Below, in pieces: positions 1 to 12,989 of a stretch of 64,000 nt of DNA; within the stretch, counting starts at the first letter, position 1, and every line of letters begins with the position of its first letter. The position numbers and the translations under genes are program-made. A model generated the notes under the pieces. It was not told the DNA's origin, made no database searches, and worked only from the letters and a program-made list of their open reading frames with translations. This DNA is from Sciurus carolinensis (Eukaryota; Chordata; Mammalia; Rodentia; Sciuridae), in the NCBI RefSeq assembly GCF_902686445.1, contig NC_062220.1, positions 109,416,643 through 109,480,642 on the forward strand. The letters run 5' to 3'.

Positions 1-2530
1 CTCTTTCTTTTCCTAAGGTCTTGGAACCTTGAACAACCTAAGTCTCATGAAAATAGCAGAATGTCAAATATCCTGAGGTTCTAGTAAGAATGAAAAGGAC
101 ACTTATAATAAGTGAAATACACCAGACAAAGTCAAATACCACAAAGGGCACATTCACTTTCAAATGTGGAAGTTAACAACAACAAAGTCAACCCGAATAT
201 GTGTCAGCGTTTACTATAGGTGGGGACCAGTGTGAGAAAAGAGGATAAAAGGAGGCTGATTTGATCAATGCCCACTGTAGGGATCTGGAAGCATCATATT
301 TAGTCCTTAATATGGCCAATTAACACATGTTAATCAAAATGAAATAAAATAAAGGAGATTTTTAAGATGCAGATGAGAGACATTTGGATGAGTAATATAC
401 AAAAATTGAGAGTGGATGCCATGTAAGCAGTATTATTGATTCAGTGGCTGAGCACAATGGATTTATTATTCTTTGAGTTTAGAGGTCAGACATTCAAAAT
501 GGTTCTCACTGGACTGAAATCAAGGTGTTGGCAAGCTGCTTTTCTCCTGCAGTCTCTGAAGGAGACTTCTCTTGCCTTTTGCACTTTCTGGACACTGACT
601 GCATTCTTTTCTTTGTGACCCCTTCTTCCAGGATCAAAGTCAGCATACATAGCACCTTCTAATCTCTCTTGGACTTTATCACCTAATTACAAAGGACCCA
701 GTCTAATTTCTGGATCCAGTATAATAATAATAATATACTGAGCCCACCTGGAAAACCCAGGGTAATCCTTCCATTTAAAGATCACTAACTTAATCACACC
801 TGCAAAGTCCTTTTATGTATAGTAGCATAGTCAGAAGTTTTGGGGATTAGGATGTAGACATGTTTGAGGGGCCATTCTCTGTCCTCCCACAGTGATGAGC
901 AAAAAAAAAAAGAAAGAAAAAAAGAAAAGAAAACACGAATAAGTAAATAATGGGTAGGTAAAGGTTTGGACATATGTACTTCCCACCTCTCATTAATTCT
1001 TATGCTACTGCTACTTTAATCAAAGACTTACTTAATTTATTTGCAACTTCATCATGTTTTGTTTTTTCAATGCTAAACACAGAGAAATAATGCAAAATGA
1101 ATTCAGCCTCCTTCAGTGGCTAGAGAAAAAGCATTATACTAACCTAAGATGAAGTTTGACAAGTGACTCATTACTCAGAAAACCACTGGGCACAGAAAGT
1201 GTGTATTATGCAAATATATTCAACTCCTGACCATCGCTGAAGAAGTTTTTATAGGTAATTATGGAAGGCTGCAGCATTGGCCTTTCTACTAGAGTTTAAT
1301 GTTTCTAGTGGATGCTCATGAATAGTGATATTACACCCAAGAATAAAATCATTCACTTCCACTTGAAACACTCATTAGCAAACTTTTTAAATGGTTGCAT
1401 TGTCTGAAACCTGATTAGTCCTGTTGGACTTTGATTAATGTTGCTCATTACTTAGATTAAGCTTTAGCTTTGTGAAGACTACTCCATTGCCTAATAATGT
1501 GAAACATTTTACATTGAAAGGGAGTCCTGTAGACAAATGATAGTATTTTAATCAATTGACTTAGTGGTGCCATCAAAACCCTCATGAAAGGTCTAGGTGC
1601 ATTGGAAAATGTCACCTCTTTGATAGTTCATAATTAGCACTGGGGAATGAATTGGTTTGACATGAGCTGAGAAGAGTCATCACAGTTCACTTCCTGCATC
1701 AAAGGCACTACTGATAAGAATTACAGTGTGTATATCTTGCTGCTTAAAAACATTATGCTTAACATTATTAACAGTGGAGCAGCAAGTTTAATTCTTAGTT
1801 TCCATGATAAACATAATACTAGGAAACCAACGGGAAAAATTGTCTACTTATTTGCCTGGGAAGGTGAATCAGGTAGAACCGCAGCATGCTGTGCACTCTT
1901 AATTGTACTATTAATATGATGGATGAAGACCATCATTTAAAACTTTATGATGTAGAACAACATGGCATACAAGTTCTCCTCTGTGTGTGTAAGCAAATGG
2001 ATGAAGACAACTAAGACCTTATAAAGTTGCACACAGAAGGCTGTAATTGATGAAAAATCTAATGATGTCTTTTTGAGGGGAAGGTCAAAAATACATAAAT
2101 CATGTACTAATTTATTCATGAAAACAATGAAATACCTAGGTAGCAATCCAGGGTATAGAAATTGGGATGGAAGAAAATGTAAGAAATGTGCAAAGTTTCA
2201 TGTTTCTAAGATTTTCTTCCTTTTTCTTTTTGTTTGATTTATTATGTAAAATACTTGTATTTAAACATAAATCTGTGAATGATACTATTAGAGACCAATT
2301 TTGTTATTATATGTTGGTGGGATTAATTTTGAACATTGTTGCACGTTTTGCTTGAGAAAATTTTATTTTTTTAAATTTGAACACAATCTTTAAATAAGAA
2401 TAAGATTCCTTAGAGGTTAAAAATAGATTCCTATTTTTCTTTTGTTGTGTAATATTAATAATGACATCATAATCTTTTGTAATCACATGCAAGCTCGTTT
2501 AGAAATAAGAATTTTTAAACATTTTACCTA
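1..2530. other. Unassigned AT-rich non-coding stretch
   Basis: I recognise no gene or interspersed repeat here. There is a short ATA run near 720-736 and an A-rich tract at 901-945. The part from about 1200 to 1900 is free of simple repeats and rich in ATTA/TAAT words, such as the cluster around 1430-1500. That would fit a non-coding regulatory element but does not prove one. The open frames here are short and have no recognisable domain. Confidence 0.5.
901..945 (+). repeat. A-rich (AAAG-type) low-complexity tract
   Basis: An almost pure A run with scattered G. It may be the tail of a retroposon, but no recognisable SINE body lies upstream. Confidence 0.7.
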
Positions 2531-4315
2531 TGGTTTTAATTGAAAAGTAAAATGCATTCATGATGTACAACATGATGTTCTGATATATGCTAGTAGAGCT
2601 AATTAACATAGGAAGTATGACCTTTTTTAATTATAGGGGTAAGAACACACAAAATCTACTCTCATCCTATTTCTAGAATACAATATATTATTAGTTATAA
2701 TCAACACATTGTACAACAGAGCTTTTAAACTTATTAATTCTATGAAATTGAAATTTTGTATCCTTGACCAGTTTCTCCCCAATTACTGATTCCAATATTC
2801 CAGTGCCTGGTAACTACCATTCTATTCTGCCTCTATAAATTTCAAATCTTTTAGATTAACATTTAAATTTTATCATGCAGGATTTTTCTTTCTATGCCTG
2901 GTTTATTTTATTAAACACAATGTCTTCTGGGTCCTTTTGAGTGGCAACATATCATAAAATTTCATATATATATAATTTTCTTTGCCCTTTTATCCTTTGA
3001 TGGGCATTTATATTGATTCTATATCTTGACTATTGTGAATAATGCTCCAATAAATAAAGAGCAGATGTCTCTTTAATGTATTAATTTCATTTTTTTTTTT
3101 TTGGTTATGTACCCAGAAGTAGGATTACTGGATTGTATGGTATTTCTAGTTTTGATTTTTTTTTAAATTCTATAATGCCTCTGGTAATTTACATTTTTCT
3201 CAACAGTGTGAAAGTGTTGCCTTTTGCTGAGTCCTTGCCAAAACTTATTGTCTTTTTGGTAATGGTTATTGTAAGAGGTGTGAGCTTATTTCTCATTGTG
3301 GTTTTGCATTGCATTTCCTTGATGATTAAAGATGTGAGTATTTTTTTCATATACTAATTGTCTTCTTCTGAGAAATGTCTATGAAAGCAGTCTCTTGTCC
3401 ATTTTTAATTGGGTTATTTTACTCTTTTGCAATGGAGTTGTCTGAGTTTCTTATACATTTTTGATATTAGTATCTCAAGAGATGTATGGATCTCAAGTGT
3501 TTCTCCCATTCTGAGCTCTATCTCTTCATTCTGTTAACAGTTTCCTTCGCTGTGCAGAAGCTTTCTAATTTGAGGCAATTCCAGTTCTTTATTTTTGCTT
3601 TTGTTGCCTGAGCTTCTGTGTTTATATCCCACCTCCAAAAAAAAAAATAAATAAATAAGTCATCGCTCACATATATCTTACTTTAGTAGTTACACAGTTT
3701 CTAGTCTTAAATATATTTTTAATTAATTTTAATTGATTCTATACATGGTATGAGATAAGGCTTTAATTTCATTATTCTGCATATGGATATCCAGCTTTCC
3801 CAGCACTATATGTGGAAGAAACTGTCCTTCCAGCATCATTATCAAAAATTAGTTGACTGAAAACATTTGTACTTGTTTCTGGGCACTTTATTCCATTCCA
3901 TTTGTTGAAGTGTCTGTTGTTTGGCCAGTCCCATGCTATTTTGATTATGACAGCTTCGTAGTATATTTTGAAGTCAGATAGTATGATCCTTCAGTTTTGT
4001 TCTTTTTAGTCCAGATAACTGAGGCTTTCCAGGGTGTTTTGTGACATCTTAAGAATTTTAGGATTGTTTTTCTATTTCAGTGAAAAATGTTGTTGAAATT
4101 TTGATAGTGTGTGCATGAAATCTGTATATCATTTTGGATAGTATGGACATTATGACAATAGTAATTCATCCAATCCAGGTGCCCAGGATATATTTTAATT
4201 TATTTGTGTCTTCATCAGTTCTTTTACAAAAGTTTTATAGTTTTTAGCACAGAGATATCATTAGTTCTTGTTTAAATTTATTACCAAATATATTGCTTTT
4301 TCTGTAGTTTTTATA

Positions 4316-4385
4316 AATGACATTGTTTTCTCAGTTTCTTTTATAGGTATTTCATTATAAAAGAAACTGAGAAAACAATGTCATT
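4316..4385. repeat. Perfect 30-bp inverted repeat with 10-nt loop
   Basis: The left arm (4316-4345) and right arm (4356-4385) are exact reverse complements, separated by a 10-base spacer (4346-4355). It sits inside the old antisense L1. There, related L1 sequence would run directly from the 'ttcattg' region on to 'gtatagaaat' with no second arm. The right arm therefore looks like a copied-in reverse complement of the left arm. Confidence 0.95.
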
Positions 4386-5215
4386 GTTTTCTGTGTAGAA
4401 ATCCTACTGATAATTGAATGTTGGATTTTATCTTGAAATTTTACTGAATTTATTTATTAGTTCTAAAATGTTTTTGGTGAAATTTTCATGGTTTTCTATA
4501 TATCTGATCATGTCATCTAAGAACAGGGACAATTTAACTTCTTTTTCAGTTTCTATGTTTTATATTTTGTTCTCTTGCTTACTTGACTCCAGTTAAGACT
4601 TCTAGTACTATGTTGAATAGATGTTGAGAATAAGCATCCTTGTCATATTCCTGATCATAGAGGAAAAACTTTCACCTTTTCCTCACTGAGTATAATGTTA
4701 GTCATGGGCTTGTCTTCTCTGTCCTTTATTTTGTTAAGATACGTTTTCTGTACCTAATTTATCATGAATAGATGTTGAATTTTGTTAAATGCTTATTCTG
4801 TACATTGAGATGATGATATGGTTTTGGTCTTCATTCTGTTAATGTGCTGTATCACATTTATAGATTCATATATATGGAGGCGCTCTTGCATCCCTGGAAT
4901 AAATTACATTTGATCATGATGAATGATCTATTTAATTTCTTTTTGAATTTGGTCTGCTAGTACTTTATGAAAAAACTTTGCACTTATGTTCATCAGTGAT
5001 ATCAGTCTATACTTTTCTTTCTGTTGTTGTTGTGTTCTTGTCTGGCTTTCATAACAGGGTAATGCTGGCTTCATAAAGTGAGTTGGAAAACAGTCCTTCC
5101 TTTTCAATTTTTTTTTTTTTTTTGGCAAGGTTTGAAAAGGATTATATTAGTTCTTCTGTAAATGCTTGGTAGAATTCAACAGTGAACACATAAGGTCCTG
5201 GGCTTTTCTTTGATA

Positions 5216-5217
<2 letters not shown>

Positions 5218-5265
<48 letters not shown>

Positions 5266-5271
5266 CTGAAC
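5218..5271. repeat. (AT)n microsatellite, about 27 units
   Basis: Uninterrupted alternating A and T within the L1 ORF2-derived region. Likely polymorphic in length. Confidence 0.98.
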
Positions 5272-5478
5272 CAATTTCTTTAGTCATTGTTGCTCTGCTC
5301 AGATAATCTATTTATTTTGGACTCAAACTTGGTAGGTCATTTGTGTCTAGGGATTTATCCTTTCCTCTAGTTTATACTATTTGTTCTAGTATACCTGTTC
5401 ATTACGATGTCTCAGAACCCTTTGTATTTCTGCTGTATCTCTTGTAAATGTTTCCTTTTTCATTTCTGGTTCACCAAC

Positions 5479-6765
5479 AGGCTTGATGCTGGAGTGCTCA
5501 GGCAGGCTTGTCTGATGTCTGGGTGGGTGGATTTGGTGCATGCATCCTTTGATCAGGATGTGTTGATTGGGTCTGGAGCCGGTATCCCCAGGTGCTGATC
5601 TGAAGTTTAGGTCCATGGGGCCTGGCAAAGAGCCAGGGTGGTCCTTGAGCCTGAACCCTCTGAGAAAGGCATGGAGTCCATATCTGCAGGGGGCAATCCT
5701 GGGTCCCATGTTTTCAGGTGCCCTCCTGGAACCTGAATCTACATGAGTGGTCCTGGAGCTTCAGTCCTTGGTGACTACTGTAGCACAGTGTCTACTGGGA
5801 TGGGCTTAGACACTATGTCTCCTAGTGCAGGACTGGTCTCTAGAGCCATCAGTTCTTGTGACCAGTCTAGAACTTGAGGTTGGCCTCCTGCTGGAATGGG
5901 CATAAAACCTAGGTTTGGGAGTTTGATCTGGAGCTTGAAACCATAGAACCTGTCCTGGTAGCTGGAAATTATGGAGTTAACCTAGAACCTGGGTCCACCA
6001 GAGCTTGTTAGGAGGCTAGGTGTATGGGTATTATTTTGGAGACTGGCTCTGTGAGGACTGGCTAGGCCTGGAGTCTCAGAGACCTACCTGGAGGGCAAGG
6101 ATTCATTGGTCTTGTTGACACTGTGCACAGATCTGCCTGAAACCTTTATCTGTGGATGCCAGGCTGGTACCTGAAGTCAGGCCAGGACACTGCCCTGGTG
6201 CTGAAACTTGAAGCTATATTGGTCAAACTGGCTTAGGAATATTCTGGAACTTGGTATGGGCTTGGAACCTGGGGCTACAGGAGCTAACCTTGAAGCTGGG
6301 TGCTGACCTGATGAGTTGGGCTTCAGGGAATGGCCTGATGCTTGGGTGGACGTGAGACCTGGGGCATGGAGTTAGCCTGGTAGTGATGGTGGTTCTGAGT
6401 CTGGGGCTGCTTGGGTCATCCTGGCCTTAGGGTTTGGTTAAAATTACCTGTAGAAGCTGACCTCGTTCTGGAGTAGGCCCAAAACTCAGTGCTGCAGTCA
6501 TCAGCCTGGTAGTACAGTAGATCTGAAGTCTGGTGCTTCTGTAGCCAGCCTGGTAGTGAGGTGGTTTAGACCTGGTATTGCTAACTGGGGCAAACTGGAA
6601 ACCAGTTATATTATGCAAGTCTGAAGTCAAGGGCTGTGGGATCCAGCCTCTAGTGGCAGCTGTTCTAGAGGCTCAGTTAGCAGGTATCAGCTGTTCTACT
6701 TGTATCATGGGTACCAATCTGGTTCTGGGTTTTATTAGTCCTGGAATCAAAGGAAAACCAAAGTA
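5479..6765. repeat. Degenerate minisatellite-like tract (CCTGG-rich)
   Basis: About 1.3 kb, richer in G+C than its surroundings, built from recurring diverged words: 'cctgg', 'gcctggtag', 'gaacctgggtc', 'tggagcttgaa', 'ccagcctggtagtgaggtgg'. Spacing is irregular, roughly 30-60 bases. It begins exactly where recognisable antisense L1 ORF2 ends, so it may belong to the same element; some old L1 5' regions are known to carry such tandem arrays. No frame is open throughout. Assignment to an L1 5' region is inference. Confidence 0.65.
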
Positions 6766-8059
6766 CTGACTTCTCTTTCCTTTAAGCATAAGGTATCTTT
6801 CTATGCACTCTGTTATCTGGGCTTAGGAAGAGGGTAACATAAAGCTATCCTTCCTATCCCTGTCAATGTATGTTTTCTGTGCTACACTGAGAAACTGCAA
6901 ACTCTCACTTAATTTCTGTAGCCCTTGTGAAGTTATTCTGGAATATAATAGATGCTCAGATAGATTTTTCTATAGGTGGATGAGTATTTGCTTTCTTCTG
7001 AGTTTCTTTATTTGTAAAATAGATAGTATAGTGTATCACACTGTAGTCAATAGACAACCATTAGCTCCATACATTCCTAAAATTTCCTGGGAATCATAGG
7101 TCTTTTACTTATAAAGAAAACATTTTTATACATGAGAAAACTTTATTTAATCATAAGTATTTATCATGAAGAAAATAGAGAAAAGACCACAGAAAGACCA
7201 CAAATAAATCACTGAGCCATTATTGTGCATATTTTAAGTCATATAGAAGTTCAAGCCATCTTAAGGATTTTGGAGTTGTGTTAAAAATGTTTTTTTGTGA
7301 TTCATTTAATAAAGATTTATGGAGATAGGTAAATTCAAATAAGAATGTGAACTAGAAATAATCAACAAGATTGATTATTTCAGAGGAGTTTGGGTTTGGG
7401 TTGGCTTTAGGAGAAAGGAAAGACAGGGCCACATGCAGGAATAGACAACATGCAGAGACTCAGATCTGGTGCAGGGATCTTGTGCATTGCCATCTATGTG
7501 GTGTCAAGGTTGCTTGGAGGGGAATAGGTAGAAAGGATCCCTGTGGGTCTTGCATCTGAATCTCTGCAATCTGGGAGAGGAACTCATCCCCAATGGAGTA
7601 GGTGTTAGGAGCTATTTTGAGCTAAAGCCAAAGGGGTGAAAAATGTCTGATATTGGTAAATATAAAGCGACTGGAAGTAGAAAAAAATGAAACGTGAAAG
7701 GATGACTATAATGCCATTATAAAATCTGGGCTTCTGAGACAGGAAAGGAATTGATAGCATGAGAGAGCTTCTAAGCAAGAATTAATGAATTCAAAGCTCT
7801 GCTGAATGAATGTAGGTAATGTGGAAATGCAGTGATTTACATGTGAGCATCATATTTCAAGGTTTTTCATGACAGACTGTCTCAGGGAGTCATTATCTCA
7901 TTGAATAAGGAGTGTGTGTTGAGTACAGATGGGAGTTAAGTGATTTCATGAAAAAATCTGAGTGTGAGTTTGTGGTAGGTTATCAAAACGGAACATGGCT
8001 ATGTTAGCCAAAAGTACAATTATTTGTTATAGTATATTCACAATTGTTGATAATATATT
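6766..8059. other. Unassigned non-coding stretch
   Basis: No recognised gene or repeat. 7370-7640 is somewhat richer in G+C than its surroundings but shows no coding pattern. Confidence 0.4.
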
Positions 8060-8391
8060 CAGGCTGCTGTATTCATGGGGTATTGGTTTCAGGGCCCCTT
8101 AACAGATACTAAAATCCACAGATGCTCAAATTCCTCATATATATTATGCTATAGTACTTCCACAAAACCTGCATAATCCTCTCTATAATGCAAATCAGGT
8201 CTAAGTACTTATAATATCTAATAAAATGTAAACACTATGAATAGTTGTTAAATTATATATTTGGAAAAAATGACAAATTTTAGAGTCTGTACATGTTCAG
8301 TACAGATATAAGCTTTTTTTTCTGAAGATATCTGGTCTGTGGTTAGGTGAATCTATGGATGTGAGACCCAAGGATGCAGAAGGTTGACTGC
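8060..8391 (-). mobile_element. Tigger-like non-autonomous DNA transposon
   Basis: About 330 bp with related ends: it opens with 'caggctgctgtattcatggg' and closes with the near-complement ending in 'gttgactg'. The interior has the run 'actaaaatccacagatgctc', the 'gtctgtacatgttcagtaca' block at 8286-8305 and a 'ggatgtgagaccca' end piece. All of these fit the Tc1/mariner-type Tigger MITEs of mammals. It has no transposase. The strand is chosen by the usual consensus orientation and is tentative. Confidence 0.75.
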
Positions 8392-9124
8392 AGCCATTTA
8401 ATATGTCTCAGAAAACATAATCAAACCTGTACAACAAAGCTTTTGATAGTTTGATCCAAAATGAAGTATTCATATAACCATGAATTTTTAGGTATCACCT
8501 TCTTGTGTTTCTAGGAAGATGTAACTTAAAACTATATAAAACACTTTAAGAATTTTAAGAATGTATTTAAAATACATTCAAAATTATGCAAAAATGGCTA
8601 TTGACTGTTATCAGTACTTCCATGACTATCATGCACTTTTCTAATGTTATGCTCAGTCATATAACAATAACTTAGACTATTTTGAATTGTCAGGATTTAT
8701 AGTAGATAATGATTATGTTTTAAGATTAGAGACTACAGGACATATTTTTATCAGAATTGCACAGTATTTTAAACAATTTTATTTCTTAAGTGTACTTTTA
8801 ATGTCCCATAACTTCTTGAGTCACATGGCAAATAAAATATAAACCAAAACCTATATTAATTCAATCATAAATTCCTGGAGTTAGAACAGACAAGGTGGGA
8901 GAAAAACTAATTCAATATGGAATTGAGTAATTTGTTTAAATGTTCTAAAGAACACTAAAAGCTTTCTGTCTGCTTGGCATCTAAACTATTGAAGTATTAC
9001 ACACTGATTTTATACTTTCATCAAAAAAGTGTTCATAGGATTATCAGAAATTCAGCGTAGCTTCTCTGCTCTCTCCTGTACACTGTGTGCATAAATTTAC
9101 TACTTTCCTTATTATGTGTCAAGT

Positions 9125-9285
9125 CACAGATCAGTATTTTATTTTCACTGTATCTCATTTAACTCACACTATCATTTATTTCGATAGGTACAAATATCGA
9201 GCACAGTTGTAGCCAAGGAAACTGAAGTGTAGAGATTTAAGGAACTTACCTAATTGGACAGTTCATGTGTGTGGTGCTTAAATAT
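9125..9285 (+). mobile_element. MIR SINE, diverged
   Basis: Shows the MIR core order: 'tctcatttaactcac', then 'aaggaaactgaagtgtagag', then 'aacttacctaattggacagtt'. These match the usual 'gaggaaactgaggc ... aacttgcccaa ... cacag' series. Confidence 0.6.
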
Positions 9286-9514
9286 GATGCTTAAGACATC
9301 ATAGTTGAGTCACATGATTAATTCATCACATATTCATATAGTATTCTTCATGCATATAGTAAGGTTTCTATTCTAGATCAAAGCTCTTATTTAAGAACTT
9401 TAGTAAGTGAAGATGTGATATATGTTAAGATTAGGTGAAAATCTAACCTCATTTGTTTTGAAATATTGAAGGCATATTACTACTCTCTCAATAAATTATG
9501 CTACTTATGTTTCT

Positions 9515-9590
9515 GATTTGGAGATTATACCCAGGACCTCAGGCATGCTAAGTACACTCTCTATCACCAGGCTATATTCACAACCTGGTT
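9515..9590 (-). mobile_element. ID-type SINE fragment, antisense
   Basis: The complement of the tRNA-like ID body is visible: 'acccaggacctcaggcatgc', then 'taagtacactctctatcacc', then 'aggcta'. It is diverged, and the A-tail side is poorly preserved. Confidence 0.65.
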
Positions 9591-10475
9591 TCAGGATATT
9601 TAGTTGACTTTTGTCATTTTTATCAAAGCAACTAGAAGTTCCCCTCTGGAATAATTTCTTTTCATCCTAAAGGTATATAAACAAAGAATGTGTGACTGGG
9701 GATTTATTTAACAGACTTCTTTCACAAAGCTATGAAAAGACTAATGTATGCCTCAGTGTGCAGAAAGAAATGGGATTGTCTTCAGAGAAATAGTTTTGGC
9801 TATACACAAAGCTCTCAGTCAATCAAGTAGAAAGCCACACACAAGGAGGGTACATACCATGGTATTTTGTAAACAAGCAGACTGTCATTCATTTACAAGT
9901 AACAAAAACTGTCTAGATTATCAGAGCACTGATGATAGAAAAGTAAATTTACAAATTTTAATCATGGCTAAAAAATTGATCAATACAGAAACCCAGGCAA
10001 CTTCAGGATTTCACCTCACTGAGATGAATTGAGCCAAAATATTTATTTGTGTTTATTCAGGATGTCCCAAGGTTACTATTAAATGTCTCTTGGGAGAGGA
10101 GGTCCAACTGGTAGCATTTGGATCAGATTTTAATTTCTTGGCTTGGACAGGCAGACCAAGGTGACTGAAAGTCCCATTAATACTAGGAGTGGGGAGGAAA
10201 TAGTGAAAAGTAATTTAGATATTGTTACAAGAAAAATAGTAAAATAGAAAAAGGGTCAAATAGCAAGGAAGTCCTCAAATTTCCAGTATAAGTTCTACTG
10301 GGTTTACCTGTATATTTAATCTCTCTAGTTCTATTTCTGTCTTTCTTCATCTATCACTATTTCAATATTTGAAAGGGTCACATTCAGGGGAAAATAGAGT
10401 GGTTTCTACTTCCTTAAACTCATGATTTCTTGAATCACATATGTGTTCTTTCATTTTGAAATATAACCGAAACAT

Positions 10476-11150
10476 AATAGTTTAAATTCTTGCCATCAGA
10501 GAGCTTATGTTCATATGAGAAGAACAGTAAAACAAATTATACAATGTTTTGTTGATATAGAATAGGGTAAATAAAACATTTGGGACCAGAAGATAGAAAG
10601 AAGTGGTTTGTTTGTTTGATAGGTGGCTACAGAAGGCTTCCCAGAAGAGGACACATTTCAGGAGAGTAATGCGTGGAGACACATGATGGAGCACGTGGCT
10701 GAAGAATGGCTACAGCAGAGGGAACAGAATGGAAAGGTTTTGAACTAATACAGGTTTTTTGTTTTTTTGTGGATTTTTTTTTTCTTCTTTTTTTGCCAGC
10801 AAAAGTCAATTTTCAGAAAACGTCTGCCTTTGGAAAGGCAGCTGGAGCTAACTTAAGGTCCTTTTGTCTGTGATAAAAACTTTGGATTTTTTTAATAAAC
10901 TGGGGAAGAAATGGATTCATAGAGAAAAATACTTGTGCCATGAATGGAAGGCTATTTATGAGCTTGTTCTGTGGATTAGAAGGAACAGCAATCCAGACAA
11001 AGGAAATGGCATGAAGGAGCATGTAAAATTGATAGTGTTTGAACACTGACTACTATCACCACACAGTAGAGTCTCCAGTGGGATATGGTAAAATGTGAGG
11101 ACGTGTGTGTCAAATTGTGAATGTCCTACTAGTAACAACATTTTCATGTG
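10476..11150 (-). mobile_element. Antisense L2-like repeat, diverged
   Basis: 'agagagcttatgttcatatg' (10499) and 'gaaggcttcccagaagagga' (10631) match words usually seen in antisense L2 3' ends, in the right order. Further 3' the similarity weakens. Boundaries are approximate. Confidence 0.45.
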
Positions 11151-12009
11151 GGACATAGGAATTAGAGCCTTTTTTTAAAATAAAGATAGTAAAGTGAATA
11201 GATAAGAGGAAAATATGAAGTCAAACTTTGCATTCAAGCCTATGAAACCAGAAGCCCAAGATAAACTTTTTTTCAAGTTGTTTTTGTCAAGTATTTTAAG
11301 TTGGAGTGATGAAAAGCTGACACACATGCCAGGAAATTTAGGTAGTGTGACACAAAAGGAATGAAGCAATGTTTCACTATTGAAAAAGTAGTGAACAGAT
11401 TCTTTATAAAAAGTGAGGAAAATACTAATCAAGCCACAGATATAAACCTGATATTCAGGGGTTATTTTGGTTAGTGAGTATTGACTTGAATGGGCTAGTG
11501 ATAGAGAAAATCCTAAGATAAGATCGAATGATTAAAATCTACAAATAATTTAATACCCACAGATCTTCAATGACAAGACAAAAAGTAAAATTTGTGACAA
11601 TTCTCAAGGAGTATGAACATTAGATTAATATCCATCCTCAAAGTCTAGTTGTTTGTCAAACCACTTTTCAGTTGCAAAATGACCTTTCAGAATTTGAGGA
11701 TGAATCAAACCAGTTGCCGCAATAAGGAAAGCTGTATGTTATAGGAGCCTAACTTCCCATTATTTTACTGTACAAGAAATATATTATAGAAAATGAAAGA
11801 CAGGCTGACATTAGGGATCTTAATAGGAGAAAGGGTTTATTTTATTTACATATGATTTGGAATTCAACTTTATAGAAGTTTTAGAGCATGAAAAAAATAG
11901 TCACAACGTGGTAGCCTTGACTCTCATTCGTTTGTTTGCAGTATAACTGTCTCATGAGACTTCAATTCCCCATTTTGTACTTTCTAATTCCTTTCTTTAG
12001 CTTTTTTCT
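11151..12009. other. Unassigned non-coding stretch
   Basis: AT-rich, with no recognised repeat and no reading frame of interest. Confidence 0.4.
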
Positions 12010-12790
12010 CCTTTTCCTGACAACTTTCTTTAACATCCTTCCATCCATTGTTGACTGAAACTGGAACTCCTTTGGCTCCATGTCCTTTTTGATAGTTACC
12101 TACCAGACAACTGTGGGCCAGCACAGCTTTCTACAGTTACTGGTCATGTAGCTCAGCAGAGCTCTTCCTAAGAGGGTCTCCCCCAACAGTCAACGCTTCC
12201 CCCCATAGGGTTCTCTGGGGTCATTTCCTAAAATGTACATCTGATCATGTCACTGTTTGGTTCTGATCCTTGTTTTCTTTGACTTTCTGTTAAAGTATTC
12301 ATTGACGCATGAGGACTACAAACCAGCTGATACAAGCATAATGTGTTTTATATCAATGGTTGAACATAAATATCTGTCTCAGCATATCTCAATTTTCCTA
12401 ACCACTTATTCACATATCTCTATTGTCTTTTTGAATTAATTTAAGTTTCTAAGTGGGTCATATTTGTACACGAGTCTGAGCCTGAAACAACTCTCTTCTT
12501 CCATGGTATGACTAAAGAGTCTACATTCATCCACACATTATTTCACTTACTTGCTCCTCTGTGAATTTTCTTTTTTCACACAAGTGTCCCTGGCTCTTCT
12601 TTGTTACTATTTTAGTACTTATAATATTTTCCCTGTTATTGCTCTTTTCCTGATATTACAATTTTCCTCTTCTTGTCACTATAAGCTTCTGCAGGGCTCG
12701 GGTTAGATCACAATCACCTCTGGATTTTTAACCACCACCACATATAGAGAACATGGATAAATGAATTATTTCTACATTTTGTATGTACAG
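12010..12790 (+). mobile_element. L2 LINE 3' region, diverged
   Basis: 'catctgatcatgtcactgtt' (12238) resembles the conserved L2 segment before the ORF end. 'ataagcttctgcagggctcg' (12681) followed by 'gaacatggataaatgaatta' resembles the L2 3' end. No reading frame survives. Confidence 0.5.
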
Positions 12791-12989
12791 ATATTTAAAA
12801 AGTAAAATAGCAAGTTATTGAGAGCACTTGACAACAGAAATGGACCAAATTCCAATGAAGATAATAGAAAACTACTGGTAAAGGAGTCAGTCATCTATGT
12901 ATTTGTCTATGTGTCTTCTTTTCTTTTCTCAGAATTTATTCCTAGAATGAGATCATTGAGCAAGACAGACTTATGTCTTCTTGTAACCT

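Larger units (their letters stand above)
2531..5478 (-). mobile_element. Old L1 element, 3' UTR and ORF2, minus strand
   Basis: Read on the minus strand, this is an ancient L1. 2540-2900 resembles an L1M-type 3' UTR, and 2970-5478 follows ORF2 backwards from its C-terminal region into the reverse transcriptase domain. Recognisable antisense landmarks include the stretch near 3000-3060 (no reading frame survives), the 'cccagcactatatg' segment at 3797 and 'gcatccctggaataaa' near 4888. ORF2 similarity stops at about 5478, before the endonuclease domain. The element is badly decayed, with many stops and indels. Inside it lie a hairpin at 4316-4385, an AT repeat at 5218-5271 and an A-rich tract near 3637. 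Subfamily not assigned. Confidence 0.88.
8392..10475. other. Mostly unassigned stretch holding a MIR and an ID fragment
   Basis: Apart from the MIR at about 9125-9285 and the antisense ID at about 9515-9590, I recognise nothing. The reading frame at 9748-10032 (94 codons) has no known domain and no coding signature. Confidence 0.4.
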
